A stretch of 64,000 bases of DNA from Lachnospiraceae bacterium (GCA_900766925.1 CAAFXG010000216.1:16211-80210); one strand, 5' to 3'. Counted from the stretch's first letter, positions 33,134 through 42,797 are shown. A program made the numbers and translations. The notes: a model not told the origin generated them from the sequence alone.

Positions 33134-34486
33134 TTAATTATTACCTACAGCCGTACTGTAAAAATCGTATATTTCATCAGTAAACTGACGCCATTCCTTG
33201 ATGCTGACGTGAGCTAAAATGTTCTGATTTAACCTGTCAAGCAGCTCTCTGTCTAATGACAAAACCGCCTGCTTCAAATCATTTACATCCCCTGAGTGAA
33301 CCACTATTCCCCCGTCGGCAATTACATCCTTTGCACCCATGCAATCGGACACAATCACAGGAACACCCCTGCTCACACTCTCAAGCACTGTATATCCGAA
33401 GGTTTCATGCCATACACTTGTAGCCAGAACTATATCTGTATTGCTTAATATTTCATCTAATTCATCATATGAGTAACCATTCTCATGAACTATCATATAG
33501 GGTGCAGGATTCGAAACAGGGCTATATATATTTAAAACAAAATCTCTCTTTCCTTCGTCCCATAACTCATCCAATGCCCGTCTTATTATATGAAATCCCT
33601 TATACGGCTTGGCAGGAGCTAAGCAGGTCAGTCTGAGTAAATCGGAGTAACTTTCTTTCTTTTGACGCATATCCGAAATACCCTTATGTGTTATAGAAAT
33701 TACCTGTCCTTCTATATTATTCATAAAGCTTTTATATACATCTCCTGACACCGTAGATGTAAAATGGAAGCAGTCAATATACCCGAACAGCCTCTTATAA
33801 AACGCTCGCAGTGCTTCATAGGACTTAAGGATTTTTTCATCCTTTACCGTTATGTCGCAATCTATATCCTTTTCATCGAAATAGACTGCTCTGTGCCGCT
33901 TTCTGAGCATCCTGACAATGTACGTATTCTTAAGTCTTCTGTAAATCGGAGACTGCATGAGTACAATTTTCTTATAGGATAATCCGCTCTGATTGCACGC
34001 TGCACAATTATTTATCTTACAATTTACATCACAGGACTCGCATTTCCTGTACAGATATACCTTGTTACATATACCAAAATAATCGTGTGTAGTATATACT
34101 ACACGCACCTTACACTCTCTTGCTGCAGTAAAAAATTCTTCGTGCAGACCCATCATCGTGTGAATATGAATTACATCAGGCTTACACTCCTGCAAAAATG
34201 CCTTGTACACGGAAGCATCAGTAGCCTGCATATAGTAATCAGGAGCCGCTATTCCTTCATCCAAAGGGACAGGTAACGGATTAACAAGCTCATAGTTGCT
34301 TATTCCTGATACATCATTTCTTCGCTTGATTGCAGTTTTTGTCTTTATGATGGTAATCTGTCCCGGCCACAATGCCATTACTTCATTTCCATCTATCTTC
34401 TGCTGCATCATTAAATCATATGCAAATTTGGTAAGTCCGCCTGTTCGATATGGCGGAAATCCCAGGAAATAGTGCAATATTCGCAT
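33134..34486 (-). CDS. GT4-family glycosyltransferase with Cys-rich insertion
   Basis: 450 residues with a GT-B fold. The N-terminus HYFLGFPPYRTGGLTKFA is the Gly-rich acceptor-side loop, and HETFGYTVLESVSRGVPVIVSD carries the E-x7-E donor motif of GT4 enzymes. A segment near residues 140-165 has six Cys residues (CNKVYLYRKCESCDVNCKIN and CAAC), likely a small metal-binding knuckle seen in some capsule GT4s. It probably adds one sugar to the lipid-linked primer made by the two genes upstream. The ATG has GGAGG ten bases ahead. Donor and linkage are unknown. Confidence 0.83.
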   Translation of the reverse strand: MRILHYFLGFPPYRTGGLTKFAYDLMMQQKIDGNEVMALWPGQITIIKTKTAIKRRNDVSGISNYELVNPLPVPLDEGIAAPDYYMQATDASVYKAFLQECKPDVIHIHTMMGLHEEFFTAARECKVRVVYTTHDYFGICNKVYLYRKCESCDVNCKINNCAACNQSGLSYKKIVLMQSPIYRRLKNTYIVRMLRKRHRAVYFDEKDIDCDITVKDEKILKSYEALRAFYKRLFGYIDCFHFTSTVSGDVYKSFMNNIEGQVISITHKGISDMRQKKESYSDLLRLTCLAPAKPYKGFHIIRRALDELWDEGKRDFVLNIYSPVSNPAPYMIVHENGYSYDELDEILSNTDIVLATSVWHETFGYTVLESVSRGVPVIVSDCMGAKDVIADGGIVVHSGDVNDLKQAVLSLDRELLDRLNQNILAHVSIKEWRQFTDEIYDFYSTAVGNN

Positions 34487-34490
34487 AAAA

Positions 34491-35654
34491 CTAAGCCTCC
34501 AGCCCTAAGAATAAGCTTTCGTACTGTGAGGAAATGAACTCCCAGCTATACGAGGCCCTTATCCTGTCCTTCGCCATAACTCCATATCGCTCATACTGTT
34601 CCCCCGGTAATGCATCAGCCCTGTCAATCAGAGCCGCAAGCTCACCATCCGTCTTACTCCAATACATTGCAGCAGCTTCACCAACCTCTTTGTTGAAGCC
34701 AACATCTAACAACAGATTAAGCTTCGTTGCACCCATAGCTTCTAACAGGCTCGGATTGGTTCCGCCCACCTCATGTCCATGCAGATACGCATATGCACCC
34801 TCTCTGATTGCCTGCAAAAGCTCCTTGTCATACACTGTACCTGTAAATCTGATTCTCTCATCTTCATCAAAGTGAAGCCTATCAATTAATTCATTATAAA
34901 ATACCGTATTATCTGTCGTTATTACTACAAGCTTTCTGGTAGTGTTCGACTGCATAAATTCACGAAGCATTGTCTCGTAATTATTCTCGGGAACAAACCT
35001 TCCTACAATAAGGTAGTATCTGCCCCTCTCCAGATTATTATCCTGTAACCAATCGTTATATTTGTTTTTTATTCTATCAGGTTCTATTGCAGTGCTTTCC
35101 GCACCATAGGCAATATATGTTGTATTAGGATTATACTTCCCATAATCTGAACGAATATATTTTTGTATATTTTTGCTGTCACAAACAAGTAAATCTGAAT
35201 TCTTAACCATTAATCTCTCGGAATACTTCCAATATTTTCTTACCGGCATGCTCCATTTTGAACGTTTCCATTCATGACCGTCAGGATTGACATACAGCCT
35301 GCCTCCCATTGAATGAATCTTTTTTTGGAAATATCGGCAGAAAATACTTATCCTGCAGGCAAGTATATATACTATAGGCTTCTTAATATTATGCTGTCTA
35401 ATATATTTGCAGCAATCATTTAATGCCGCGATATCATAGTATATAGCCTGAGCAGCCCCTATATCAGGAACCTTAACATTAAAGCACCTTGCATTATGGT
35501 ATGTTCTTTCCGGTACATCCATATTTTTACATGCAACATGATATTTTAATTCTGAATTATTCTGATGATATTCAGTGAGCTTGTCAACAAAAGTTTCATA
35601 ACCACCGTATGCTCCCGGTATTCCCTTGGAACCAACTATAAATACATGCTGCAT
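34491..35654 (-). CDS. GT4-family glycosyltransferase with DUF1972 domain, rhamnosyltransferase-like
   Basis: 387 residues. The N-terminus FIVGSKGIPGAYGGYETFVD is the hallmark of the DUF1972 group, which includes streptococcal WchF/Cps2T and RgpA-like rhamnosyltransferases. These add beta- or alpha-L-rhamnose to an undecaprenyl-diphosphate-linked first sugar. GHEVGGTNPSLLEAMGA is the GT4 donor loop. It directly follows the initiating sugar transferase gene, and the rfb genes for dTDP-rhamnose lie about 15 kb away on the same strand, so a rhamnosyl second sugar is a good guess. It starts with a strong GGAGG site. Confidence 0.82.
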   Translation of the reverse strand: MQHVFIVGSKGIPGAYGGYETFVDKLTEYHQNNSELKYHVACKNMDVPERTYHNARCFNVKVPDIGAAQAIYYDIAALNDCCKYIRQHNIKKPIVYILACRISIFCRYFQKKIHSMGGRLYVNPDGHEWKRSKWSMPVRKYWKYSERLMVKNSDLLVCDSKNIQKYIRSDYGKYNPNTTYIAYGAESTAIEPDRIKNKYNDWLQDNNLERGRYYLIVGRFVPENNYETMLREFMQSNTTRKLVVITTDNTVFYNELIDRLHFDEDERIRFTGTVYDKELLQAIREGAYAYLHGHEVGGTNPSLLEAMGATKLNLLLDVGFNKEVGEAAAMYWSKTDGELAALIDRADALPGEQYERYGVMAKDRIRASYSWEFISSQYESLFLGLEA

Positions 35655-35671
35655 AACTTAATCCTCCAAGC

Positions 35672-37075
35672 CTAAATCGAACCCTTTCTCTTGAGTACGG
35701 TTACAATAGTCTTAAATATTATCTTAATATCCAGACTTATACTGAAATTAGTAATGTATTCATTATCAAGCCTTACTATTTCTTCAAAATCCGTTATATT
35801 GCTTCTGCCGGACACCTGCCACATTCCGGTAAGTCCCGGCTTCATTGCAAGGCGGCTCTTGTGGTGTTCCGCATACATCTCATACTCTTCAACTGTAGGC
35901 GGTCTTGTTCCAACCAGGCTCATCTCTCCCTTAAGTATGTTAATAAATTGCGGAAATTCATCAATACTTGTTCTTCGCATAAAGCGTCCGATAGGTGTAA
36001 TTCTTGGGTCATTATCCATTTTAAACATATGTCCCTGCATCTTATTCTGCGCCTGGAGCTCCTTCTTACGCTCCTCTGCATCAAGATACATTGACCTGAA
36101 TTTGTATATCTTAAAGTATCGACCATTCTTTCCGACTCTCACCTGCTTGAAGAAAATAGGTCCCGGTGACTGAATATAAATTATTGGTGCAAAAATTACA
36201 AACAGAATACACATTATTATTATACCGATTATGGATGCACCAATATCCATCAACCTTTTAATTATCTTCTGCTTAAACGACATAATGCTGTTGCTTGTGG
36301 TGAGAACGGTGTAATTACCAATCTTCTCCACAACCATGTTCTGCATCCTTGGCAATAATGCATTTACACCTACATGTGCCGCCACACCCATCGCCGTAAA
36401 TCTGCTTATTATATCAGGTAAATCCCTGCCTGAATATACAATAAACACGTCGTCAATGACATTGGCCTTGACATATTCATACATGCCCTTTTTGTCAGAT
36501 ACGATACGTATTCCCTCTATCGTTTCATCCACCGCATTCTTATCCAACGCAACTGCTCCGCTAATCACAAATGGATTGTACGGCATCTTATTAAAAGTAA
36601 CTGCAAGCTGCTTCAAATACTCATATTCTGCTATAATCAGCATGCAGCTTTTTCCACGCATATCATTCTTATGCTTGTGAAGATGTCTCTTTCTTAAGCA
36701 TCTTGTAGTATAGATAAGAACAAATGTGAACATAGCGAACAAAGCCATGAAAATACGCGAAAACGCTGCCGAGTTCTTGTTCATGAAAAGAACAACAAGG
36801 ACAATGGCATAAAGCTCAAAGGTATGAATCACTACCTTTTGGAATTCTTTAAGATATCCCCTTGCCAATATACCCGAGTATTCCTCGGTAAAGAAGACAA
36901 CCGCCAGATGCGCAAAGACCGTAAACGCATTTATCCAGTAATAGTAATCCGGCATATGGTTGAAATCACCCTTAAACCTTATGGCATACGCTATGAAAAA
37001 TGAAACTTGGACGCAAATCAGGTCTAGGATTATAAAGTCCAAATGTTTACTTCTGCTTGTCTGTTTTCCACCCAT
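35672..37075 (-). CDS. Initiating undecaprenyl-phosphate sugar-1-phosphate transferase (PHPT family)
   Basis: 467 residues. Four N-terminal helices (about 12-120) and a CoA-binding-like central domain (about 140-250) precede the bacterial sugar transferase domain (from about 270). There KRLMDIGASIIGI is the re-entrant helix, FKQVRVGKNGRYFKIYKFRSM carries the catalytic Asp/Glu-adjacent basic loop, and RRTSIDEFPQFINILKGEMS with VGTRPP ends the core. The enzyme places the first sugar phosphate on undecaprenyl phosphate. It heads the glycosyltransferase run that continues with the DUF1972 and GT4 genes. Which hexose is used (glucose, galactose or an amino sugar) cannot be read. Confidence 0.88.
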   Translation of the reverse strand: MGGKQTSRSKHLDFIILDLICVQVSFFIAYAIRFKGDFNHMPDYYYWINAFTVFAHLAVVFFTEEYSGILARGYLKEFQKVVIHTFELYAIVLVVLFMNKNSAAFSRIFMALFAMFTFVLIYTTRCLRKRHLHKHKNDMRGKSCMLIIAEYEYLKQLAVTFNKMPYNPFVISGAVALDKNAVDETIEGIRIVSDKKGMYEYVKANVIDDVFIVYSGRDLPDIISRFTAMGVAAHVGVNALLPRMQNMVVEKIGNYTVLTTSNSIMSFKQKIIKRLMDIGASIIGIIIMCILFVIFAPIIYIQSPGPIFFKQVRVGKNGRYFKIYKFRSMYLDAEERKKELQAQNKMQGHMFKMDNDPRITPIGRFMRRTSIDEFPQFINILKGEMSLVGTRPPTVEEYEMYAEHHKSRLAMKPGLTGMWQVSGRSNITDFEEIVRLDNEYITNFSISLDIKIIFKTIVTVLKRKGSI

Positions 37076-37129
37076 ATATCTTCCCTCATTTTTAGTCTCT
37101 GCTAAAAATATCTGTTATATACCATTTCT

Positions 37130-38035
37130 TTACTCTTCAAGCTTACTCTTTAATACAATAAAATTAGTACTCTCACCTATATAATTACCACATTGGACAA
37201 ACTGCTCATAATAAGGGGATGTCTTTTCAAACACAATATATTCCATCTCCTGATCCCGTATAGCCTTTAACGCATCAGACTGTGAGATTGTAGGTATCTC
37301 AGGATTATGCGGAGCTGAAATATTTACCATAATTAACAGTAAATTCTTATACTGTTCCTTTTTAATTATCTTATTAACCGTTTGCTGGGTAATAACCGTG
37401 TTCCTGTACTTATTCTGATTATTCAGATTAAAACCATTGTACAGGGACGCATCGTAAGTCCTTATATCCATGAAAATATTATATCCATATAGTACCTTCG
37501 CTGTTCGGCTTGGATCCTTCTTGTCATTCTCGATTATCTCGACTACATCAAGTGTATCCCTCTCTATCTTATACTTATTGTCAACCAATTCCATTCCATA
37601 ATTAGGCTCAACCGATGTAAAAAGAAGTCTTGTCGACGCCTTAACCTGAACCACACCATAATACAGTGCAAAAAACGAAAGCAAATACGCAATTACTACC
37701 CCGGGCTTCCTGTGTACAATTAAATTAGCCACAAAATATCCCAGTGTTACCGTAATTGGAACAATCCACATATATCTGAAGTACCTGCTGGATAGGCTGA
37801 CCCAGCTGCTCAGGTAATACATGCTGTAGGGATTAAACAAAACCACCATCAGTATAAGGCTCTGAAATCCAAAAAACTTACGTTCAAGCGGCTTGCCGAA
37901 TATAATATAAAACAGTATCAGTGCCGCAAAAATTATAACCAGATACTGACATGTCTTAGTTGCACTCTGCCAGACAATGGTCCAAAACTCCCGATAATAT
38001 TCAAAAACGCTTTTGCCTTGTGTGTCAATAATCAT
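37130..38035 (-). CDS. Membrane protein, C-terminal-half-like partner of the 38046 gene
   Basis: 301 residues. A short soluble N-terminus (FEYYREFWTIVWQ) leads to about four helices (30-135) with SMYYLSSWVSLSSRYFRYMW, and then to a soluble, probably outer, domain (150-301). No active-site motif is recognised. It looks like the missing C-terminal half of the protein encoded 10 bases upstream, resembling the large undecorated membrane proteins of Lachnospiraceae surface loci (DUF6077-like; this name is from memory). GAGGAG five bases before its ATG suggests it is translated on its own. It may be a natural two-part protein or a recently split gene. Confidence 0.6.
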   Translation of the reverse strand: MIIDTQGKSVFEYYREFWTIVWQSATKTCQYLVIIFAALILFYIIFGKPLERKFFGFQSLILMVVLFNPYSMYYLSSWVSLSSRYFRYMWIVPITVTLGYFVANLIVHRKPGVVIAYLLSFFALYYGVVQVKASTRLLFTSVEPNYGMELVDNKYKIERDTLDVVEIIENDKKDPSRTAKVLYGYNIFMDIRTYDASLYNGFNLNNQNKYRNTVITQQTVNKIIKKEQYKNLLLIMVNISAPHNPEIPTISQSDALKAIRDQEMEYIVFEKTSPYYEQFVQCGNYIGESTNFIVLKSKLEE

Positions 38036-38045
38036 AATTGCTCCT

Positions 38046-39113
38046 CTATATCTTAAGCGTTATATATCCCGCCTCTGTTCCGATATAATAGATTGCATAA
38101 AGTAAAATCGGAATATTAAGTACAATAATATTGCAAATCATCCGTTTCCAGTTCTTCTTACTGAATACCCCCGGTAAAAGACCAAGCGTAACCATAGGTA
38201 TCGTAAATAATGCTATTCCCGTATAGTGAAACGAACCGGCAATACACAGCACTCCCAAGGTCAAAATCACCTTGTCACGTGGCTGCTCATATAATTTCCA
38301 GATTACATAGAACATTAACGGAACCATAATTGCTGAGTATACGTTTTTGCCCTCATAATTACGAAAGAAAATATAAAAGCCCTGTAGCAACACCGATGAC
38401 GCCGACATGCACAAAACATACATATATACACAGTAGAACAGCCACTGCTTAGCATCACTGTCCTTAAGCATTGTTCTCGCCAGCAAAAAAATCAGTAAAT
38501 TACCTATAATCAGAAATACAGCGGGATTAACTGTTCTTATTTCCATCAACGGATGAAGATTGAATATCTTGCTTACTACCGCACTGTGATCAAGAAATGT
38601 CTGTGTGAAGGTTCTTGGTTCAAATGCAGTAAGGTAAAGCCCTGTTCTCGGGTCTGTTGTACCAATCTCATTGGTAAATACCGCAGTTGTAACATACGCA
38701 ACATATTCCGACGGGTTATTGCTGCCACTCCAGCGTCCGTAAATCTCAACAAAAATAATCTGCGCCATCATCACAACAAAAAACAAAAATGCATTGAGCT
38801 TGTGTGAAGCGATAAATTTCACGCAGTAGCGAATAGGTTCAAGTGCCTCCTTCCTACATATTAAGGCAATTATGATGACACTTAATATCCATATACCCAT
38901 CCATATAGACGATGTAACCGACAGTGGATTCTTAATATATTTGAGTGGAATTGCAAATAACATAAATTCCAATGCATATATAAACATTCCTGCAACCAGT
39001 GTTATTGTAAGGTCTGTTTCCTTACGCCTTGTAATCCTGTTGAACAACAGTCCATACACATAAAAGGTCGCCATATATATTATAAATATTATAATAGTTT
39101 TACCAATTAACAT
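38046..39113 (-). CDS. Polytopic membrane protein, N-terminal-half-like partner of the 37130 gene
   Basis: 355 residues from the ATG at 39113 (GGAG eight bases upstream; a TTG at 39137 is possible but weaker). About nine helices run end to end. The loop IYGRWSGSNNPSEYVAYVTT and DPRTGLYLTAFEPRTF lie between helices 4 and 5 and are probably outside. FFRNYEGKNVYSAIMVP is a second conserved-looking loop. It ends abruptly after a helix (YITLKI), where the next gene continues in another frame. A GT-C-like or polymer-assembly role would fit but is not shown. It heads the transcript that includes the initiating transferase. Confidence 0.6.
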   Translation of the reverse strand: MLIGKTIIIFIIYMATFYVYGLLFNRITRRKETDLTITLVAGMFIYALEFMLFAIPLKYIKNPLSVTSSIWMGIWILSVIIIALICRKEALEPIRYCVKFIASHKLNAFLFFVVMMAQIIFVEIYGRWSGSNNPSEYVAYVTTAVFTNEIGTTDPRTGLYLTAFEPRTFTQTFLDHSAVVSKIFNLHPLMEIRTVNPAVFLIIGNLLIFLLARTMLKDSDAKQWLFYCVYMYVLCMSASSVLLQGFYIFFRNYEGKNVYSAIMVPLMFYVIWKLYEQPRDKVILTLGVLCIAGSFHYTGIALFTIPMVTLGLLPGVFSKKNWKRMICNIIVLNIPILLYAIYYIGTEAGYITLKI

Positions 39114-39229
39114 CTTAAATGCTCCATCCGCTCGCAATACACCTATGCTACTACATAGATACTATATATTGTAACACAAAACGCATAAAACATCAACAAA
39201 TCATCATGTTTATGTGTACCTAAGCGAAA

Positions 39230-39282
39230 ATATGTGGCTGACTCATCAGCCGCAAATAGGGGGTGATGTGACAGCCACATAT
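39230..39282 (-). terminator. Probable rho-independent terminator after the autolysin gene
   Basis: Eleven perfectly paired bases, ATATGTGGCTG (39230-39240) with CAGCCACATAT (39272-39282), enclose a 31-base loop with further CATCA/TGATG pairing. On the minus strand the stem is followed by TTTTCGCTTA. It lies 15 bases beyond the autolysin stop codon and before the start of the 38046 gene. It should separate the cell-wall hydrolase transcript from the polymer operon. Confidence 0.6.
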
Positions 39283-39296
39283 CTATTATTCTAATT

Positions 39297-42200
39297 TTAC
39301 TTTTTAAATTTCTTGAGTTTGTTAATGTAGTCCTTCACAATGCTGTAGCCATAGTTCTGAGCTGTTGCCCATCCGCAATGAGCAGGATTTTCATTTATGC
39401 CAAGCCATTCAACATAAGGTGCGTTACCACGCTTTACATAAGCAAATCTTGAATCAACGCATTTCTTGTTTAGCGGCTCCTTTGATGCATATGCCTTAAG
39501 GTGCTGCACCTGAGCCCTTATACCCTGTCTGACCGACTTAAAGCTTGCTCCCGATGCTCCATCATCCGTCGCACCGAGTCCGGCAAAGTTAAATTGTGTT
39601 ATACTTACCTGCCCGCCATATGAAAGGAAGCCTGTCTCCTTCATTGCCTGACAGAATGCCACCTCAGCCTTTACGCCCTCAGCCTTACACTCCTGTATAT
39701 ATATCTTACAGAAGGCTTCTATCGTCGGTGCATCTGTATCTGCATAAAATTCCGGATAGGTAGCCCTCGATTTATAATAGGCTGCCATCTGTTTTACGGT
39801 TGTATCACTCTCACCCATAATTTCATAATGGGATTCCTTGTATACATCCTTTATATTTTTATTGCCAATTCTGTTTTCCCTTTCTCCGTTGTACATAAAA
39901 TGGTAATAATACTTCTGTAAATCATTTCCGAACGCATTTCTTAAGTCGCCATAATTTGTCATATAAATATTAATGTCAAACTTCTTGCTGGCAACTCGAC
40001 CCTCGTTCATGCCCCAATTTACGAAATGTGCAATTACAGCATTTTCGTCTCCGCCAAAGGCTCTTCTTACATCAGGATTTTTCTTGAGATAATAATCGTA
40101 ATCGTAAACCCTCCTATAATCCACTCCGTTGTATACCGTGGTTGGATTCAGAATCGTTGTGACGCCCGTTGTCTTCCTGTTTTCATTCTTTCCGCCATTC
40201 ATGTAGTGCAGGTAATACTGCACATAATTAGTTCCAAAGACTGCACGAAGATCTGAATTAGCATTTCTGTACGATTTTACATCAAAGCCTTCACAGGCTT
40301 TGCGCCCTTCACTCATACCAAAATTCACAAAGTGGTATAAAACCGCATTCTCGTCTGTACCGATTACCCTTCTTACATCAGGATTGCTCTCAAGATAGTA
40401 ATCATAATTATACACATCCCTGTAATCAACACCATTGTAAATTGTTGTAGCGTTCTGAAGTGTTGTCACTCCGGTTGCAATTCTTCCCTCACGCTTACCA
40501 TTTTGCATATAGTGCTTATAGTATTTGACAAGGTCATTTCCAAACAAACTTCTTAAATCGGAATACATATTCCTGTATGATTTCACGTCAAATGTTGCAA
40601 TTGCCTGACGTCCCTCTGCCATACCAAAATTCACAAAATGGTTCAGTGCACCTTCCGGATTGTCTCCGAATACTCTCTTAATATCACGATTTTTCTTGGT
40701 ATAATACTCAAAGCTGTAAACATCCTTATAGTCCACCCCATCCTTAACAGTTGTATATTTTGACTTTTCAGGGACAGTCTGCTCGGTTGTCACTTCCTCA
40801 GTGGTTGTCTTCTTTTTCTTCCTTGTGGTTGTTGCCTCCTCAGTCGTCACTTCCTCGGTAGTCGTCTTCTTTTTCTTTCTTGTGGTTGTTGCCTCCTCAG
40901 TCGTCACTTCTTCAGTGGTTGTCTTCTTTTTCTTCCTAGTTGTTGTTGCTTCATCGGAAGAAACAGCCTCGGTTGTCGTCTTTTTACCGGTAGTTACTGT
41001 CTCTGTGGTTTTATTACTGAAAGGCTTGCCGTTTCTGCCCTCTTTTTTACCCCATTTCAAATAGTGGATATAATAGCTTACCCAATCATCACCATATGCT
41101 TTTCTTAGGTCCTTATATCTCTTTTTGTATGCCTTTACGTCAAATTTCTTATTAGCAACACGTCCCTCAGCCATTCCATACTCCACAAAATGCTTGAGTG
41201 CACCTGTAGGGTTGTTGCTGTATTTCTTTCTTACATCCTTATTGAGTTCTATATAATCCTCAAAATTATATACAGGTGAATAATCAAGTGTGCCATAAAC
41301 AGTATCTGCCGTCTTCTTAAGACCAAGATACTTTACTATCGCATTTGCATCAGCAACTCCCATTTTCTTCAACATTGCATCAGAGGACAGGAAAGTTGCA
41401 GCATCGCTCGGATTGGAAACATAAGCATGCTCTACAATAAGACCGGTAAAGCCATAGCTTTTAGCATTTCTGATTATTGAATAGTAATCTGAAATTGTAC
41501 CGTCCGGATAGTATTCATTGTGAGTTGCACCTGCATAAGTTGCATAATCTCTTGTGTAAATTCCACTGTCACTAAGTCCAAGGGCTACCAGTCTCTTCTG
41601 AATAGCTGCTGCCAGATTCTTTCCTGACGCCCCGAGAAGTGGTTTGTAGCTACTGTTAGGATAGTAAACGCTCGCACCATTTGCTTCCGAACTGGTGGAT
41701 GCATTATTATGAATACTTATAAATAAATCTGCGCTCTTACTGCTTGCATACGCCGCCCTGGCATCAAGGTCAACATAAATATCTGAGCTCCTTGTCATAT
41801 AAACCTTTACACCCACATACTTCTCAAGCTCAGCCTTGCAATACTGGGCAATAGATAAATTAACGTATTTCTCAATAATTCCGTTGCCTGATGCACCCAC
41901 GTCGATGCCACCATGTCCCGGATCAAGCACAACCACATATTCGCCGGTCTTTCCGGTACCTACCAGTCCGCTTCCATCCGCAACCTCTGCTATCGCTGCC
42001 GCAACATCATCAGAGCTAAGCTCATCCTTTTCCACATCGACTACTATTACTCCGGGTTCACTGTCATCGGCAATATCGGAAGGTAATTCATCATGAATAG
42101 CCTCAACCTGTGTATCAACCCCGAACACCGCTGTTATGCCTTCCTCCGAAGGAACAAGCTCAACAGTATTACCTGCTATAGTTGCACAAACTGTATTTAC

Positions 42201-42602
42201 TACATACTGCCCCTTGGCACTGTTATCAGTAAAATTCAGGTTAAACAGTGCTGCATTTCCTGATATTTTATCAGCCTGCTTAACGTAGTCCAAGCCCGTT
42301 GTCTTATTTGTATATGATATTGATGCAGCATCAAGCTCAACATCCTCATCACCCACACCGGCAAGAATATACTGCGTTCCGGGCGTCTCTACGTGATCAC
42401 TGCCTATAACCAGATATGTAAGCTCAGCTTCCTGCCCCTCTGCAGCTTCTCCTTTGGTGTCCGACACTATATCGTCCTCATCAATGATTTCTTCAATCTG
42501 AATACTATTTTGTGCCTGCATGGCTGCGGCCGGAATATCTGCCGTCGGAAAAATCATGCATGCACATAAAAATCCCGCTAATAATTTCGTAAATCGCTTC
42601 AT
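39297..42602 (-). CDS. Secreted autolysin: N-acetylmuramoyl-L-alanine amidase + wall repeats + glucosaminidase
   Basis: 1101 residues from the ATG at 42602 (AGAGGAG site); an in-frame extension to 42746 runs through the inverted repeat and is not credible. A signal peptide (about 1-27, cut near PAAAMQA) and a beta-type region come first. Then comes an Amidase_3 zinc domain (about 222-410): LDPGHGG with His230, NGIIEKYVN with Glu, ISIHNN with His and VEHAYV with the catalytic Glu. Four ~80-residue repeats, each with a Y-x-x-N-x-D-(V/I)-(R/K) start and a G-x-x-E-x-R end, fill the middle. A Thr/Lys/Glu linker made by 57-bp repeats lies after the first. The C-terminus is a glucosaminidase (FCQAMKETGFLSYGG). 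It should cut peptidoglycan during growth or division. Confidence 0.9.
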   Translation of the reverse strand: MKRFTKLLAGFLCACMIFPTADIPAAAMQAQNSIQIEEIIDEDDIVSDTKGEAAEGQEAELTYLVIGSDHVETPGTQYILAGVGDEDVELDAASISYTNKTTGLDYVKQADKISGNAALFNLNFTDNSAKGQYVVNTVCATIAGNTVELVPSEEGITAVFGVDTQVEAIHDELPSDIADDSEPGVIVVDVEKDELSSDDVAAAIAEVADGSGLVGTGKTGEYVVVLDPGHGGIDVGASGNGIIEKYVNLSIAQYCKAELEKYVGVKVYMTRSSDIYVDLDARAAYASSKSADLFISIHNNASTSSEANGASVYYPNSSYKPLLGASGKNLAAAIQKRLVALGLSDSGIYTRDYATYAGATHNEYYPDGTISDYYSIIRNAKSYGFTGLIVEHAYVSNPSDAATFLSSDAMLKKMGVADANAIVKYLGLKKTADTVYGTLDYSPVYNFEDYIELNKDVRKKYSNNPTGALKHFVEYGMAEGRVANKKFDVKAYKKRYKDLRKAYGDDWVSYYIHYLKWGKKEGRNGKPFSNKTTETVTTGKKTTTEAVSSDEATTTRKKKKTTTEEVTTEEATTTRKKKKTTTEEVTTEEATTTRKKKKTTTEEVTTEQTVPEKSKYTTVKDGVDYKDVYSFEYYTKKNRDIKRVFGDNPEGALNHFVNFGMAEGRQAIATFDVKSYRNMYSDLRSLFGNDLVKYYKHYMQNGKREGRIATGVTTLQNATTIYNGVDYRDVYNYDYYLESNPDVRRVIGTDENAVLYHFVNFGMSEGRKACEGFDVKSYRNANSDLRAVFGTNYVQYYLHYMNGGKNENRKTTGVTTILNPTTVYNGVDYRRVYDYDYYLKKNPDVRRAFGGDENAVIAHFVNWGMNEGRVASKKFDINIYMTNYGDLRNAFGNDLQKYYYHFMYNGERENRIGNKNIKDVYKESHYEIMGESDTTVKQMAAYYKSRATYPEFYADTDAPTIEAFCKIYIQECKAEGVKAEVAFCQAMKETGFLSYGGQVSITQFNFAGLGATDDGASGASFKSVRQGIRAQVQHLKAYASKEPLNKKCVDSRFAYVKRGNAPYVEWLGINENPAHCGWATAQNYGYSIVKDYINKLKKFKK
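40786..40956 (-). repeat. Three 57-bp in-frame tandem repeats in the autolysin gene
   Basis: Three near-identical 57-base units begin at 40786, 40843 and 40900. Each encodes 19 residues, KKKKTTTEEVTTEEATTTR. They form a charged, Thr-rich linker after the first wall-binding-type repeat. The unit length is a multiple of three, so slipped-strand gain or loss would lengthen or shorten the linker without breaking the frame. Confidence 0.9.
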
Positions 42603-42620
42603 TTGTATCTCCTCTTTTTT

Positions 42621-42797
42621 ATGTGGATGTATGCTTCGGTGTGCATGACTAATATATAATAAACAGGCACGCTCTTGCTTGGTTGTCCACGTAGCGGATA
42701 CTAAACTCGTGTAAAGAACACACTCGTTAAGTACCGACGTTCCCAAACAGCCTGTTTATTATATATTAGTCATGCACACCGAAGCATACATCTACAT
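42621..42797. repeat. Long inverted-repeat element with conserved core (copy 1)
   Basis: Two 48-base arms, 42621-42668 and 42750-42797, are reverse complements with one mismatch (atgtggatg against atgtagatg). They enclose 81 bases. The enclosed core has CACGTAGCGGATACTAAACT (42688 on) and CTCGTTAAGTACCGACG (42723 on), which recur in reverse orientation at 56543-56596. The element fills most of the 333-base gap (42603-42935) upstream of the autolysin. The rest of that gap (42798-42935) is AT-rich with nothing recognised. The arms contain TATAAT-like DNA on both strands, so a promoter inside is possible. Confidence 0.9.

Noticed and set aside
40786..40956. CRISPR-like array
   Set aside because: The repeats are contiguous, in frame and coding, with no spacers.
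40801..41064. Plus-strand frame rich in Val, Phe and Ser
   Set aside because: It is the antisense reading of the 57-bp repeats in the autolysin gene.
42603..42746. 48-codon N-terminal extension of the autolysin
   Set aside because: It runs through the inverted-repeat element, lacks a ribosome binding site, and would bury the signal peptide that begins at 42602.
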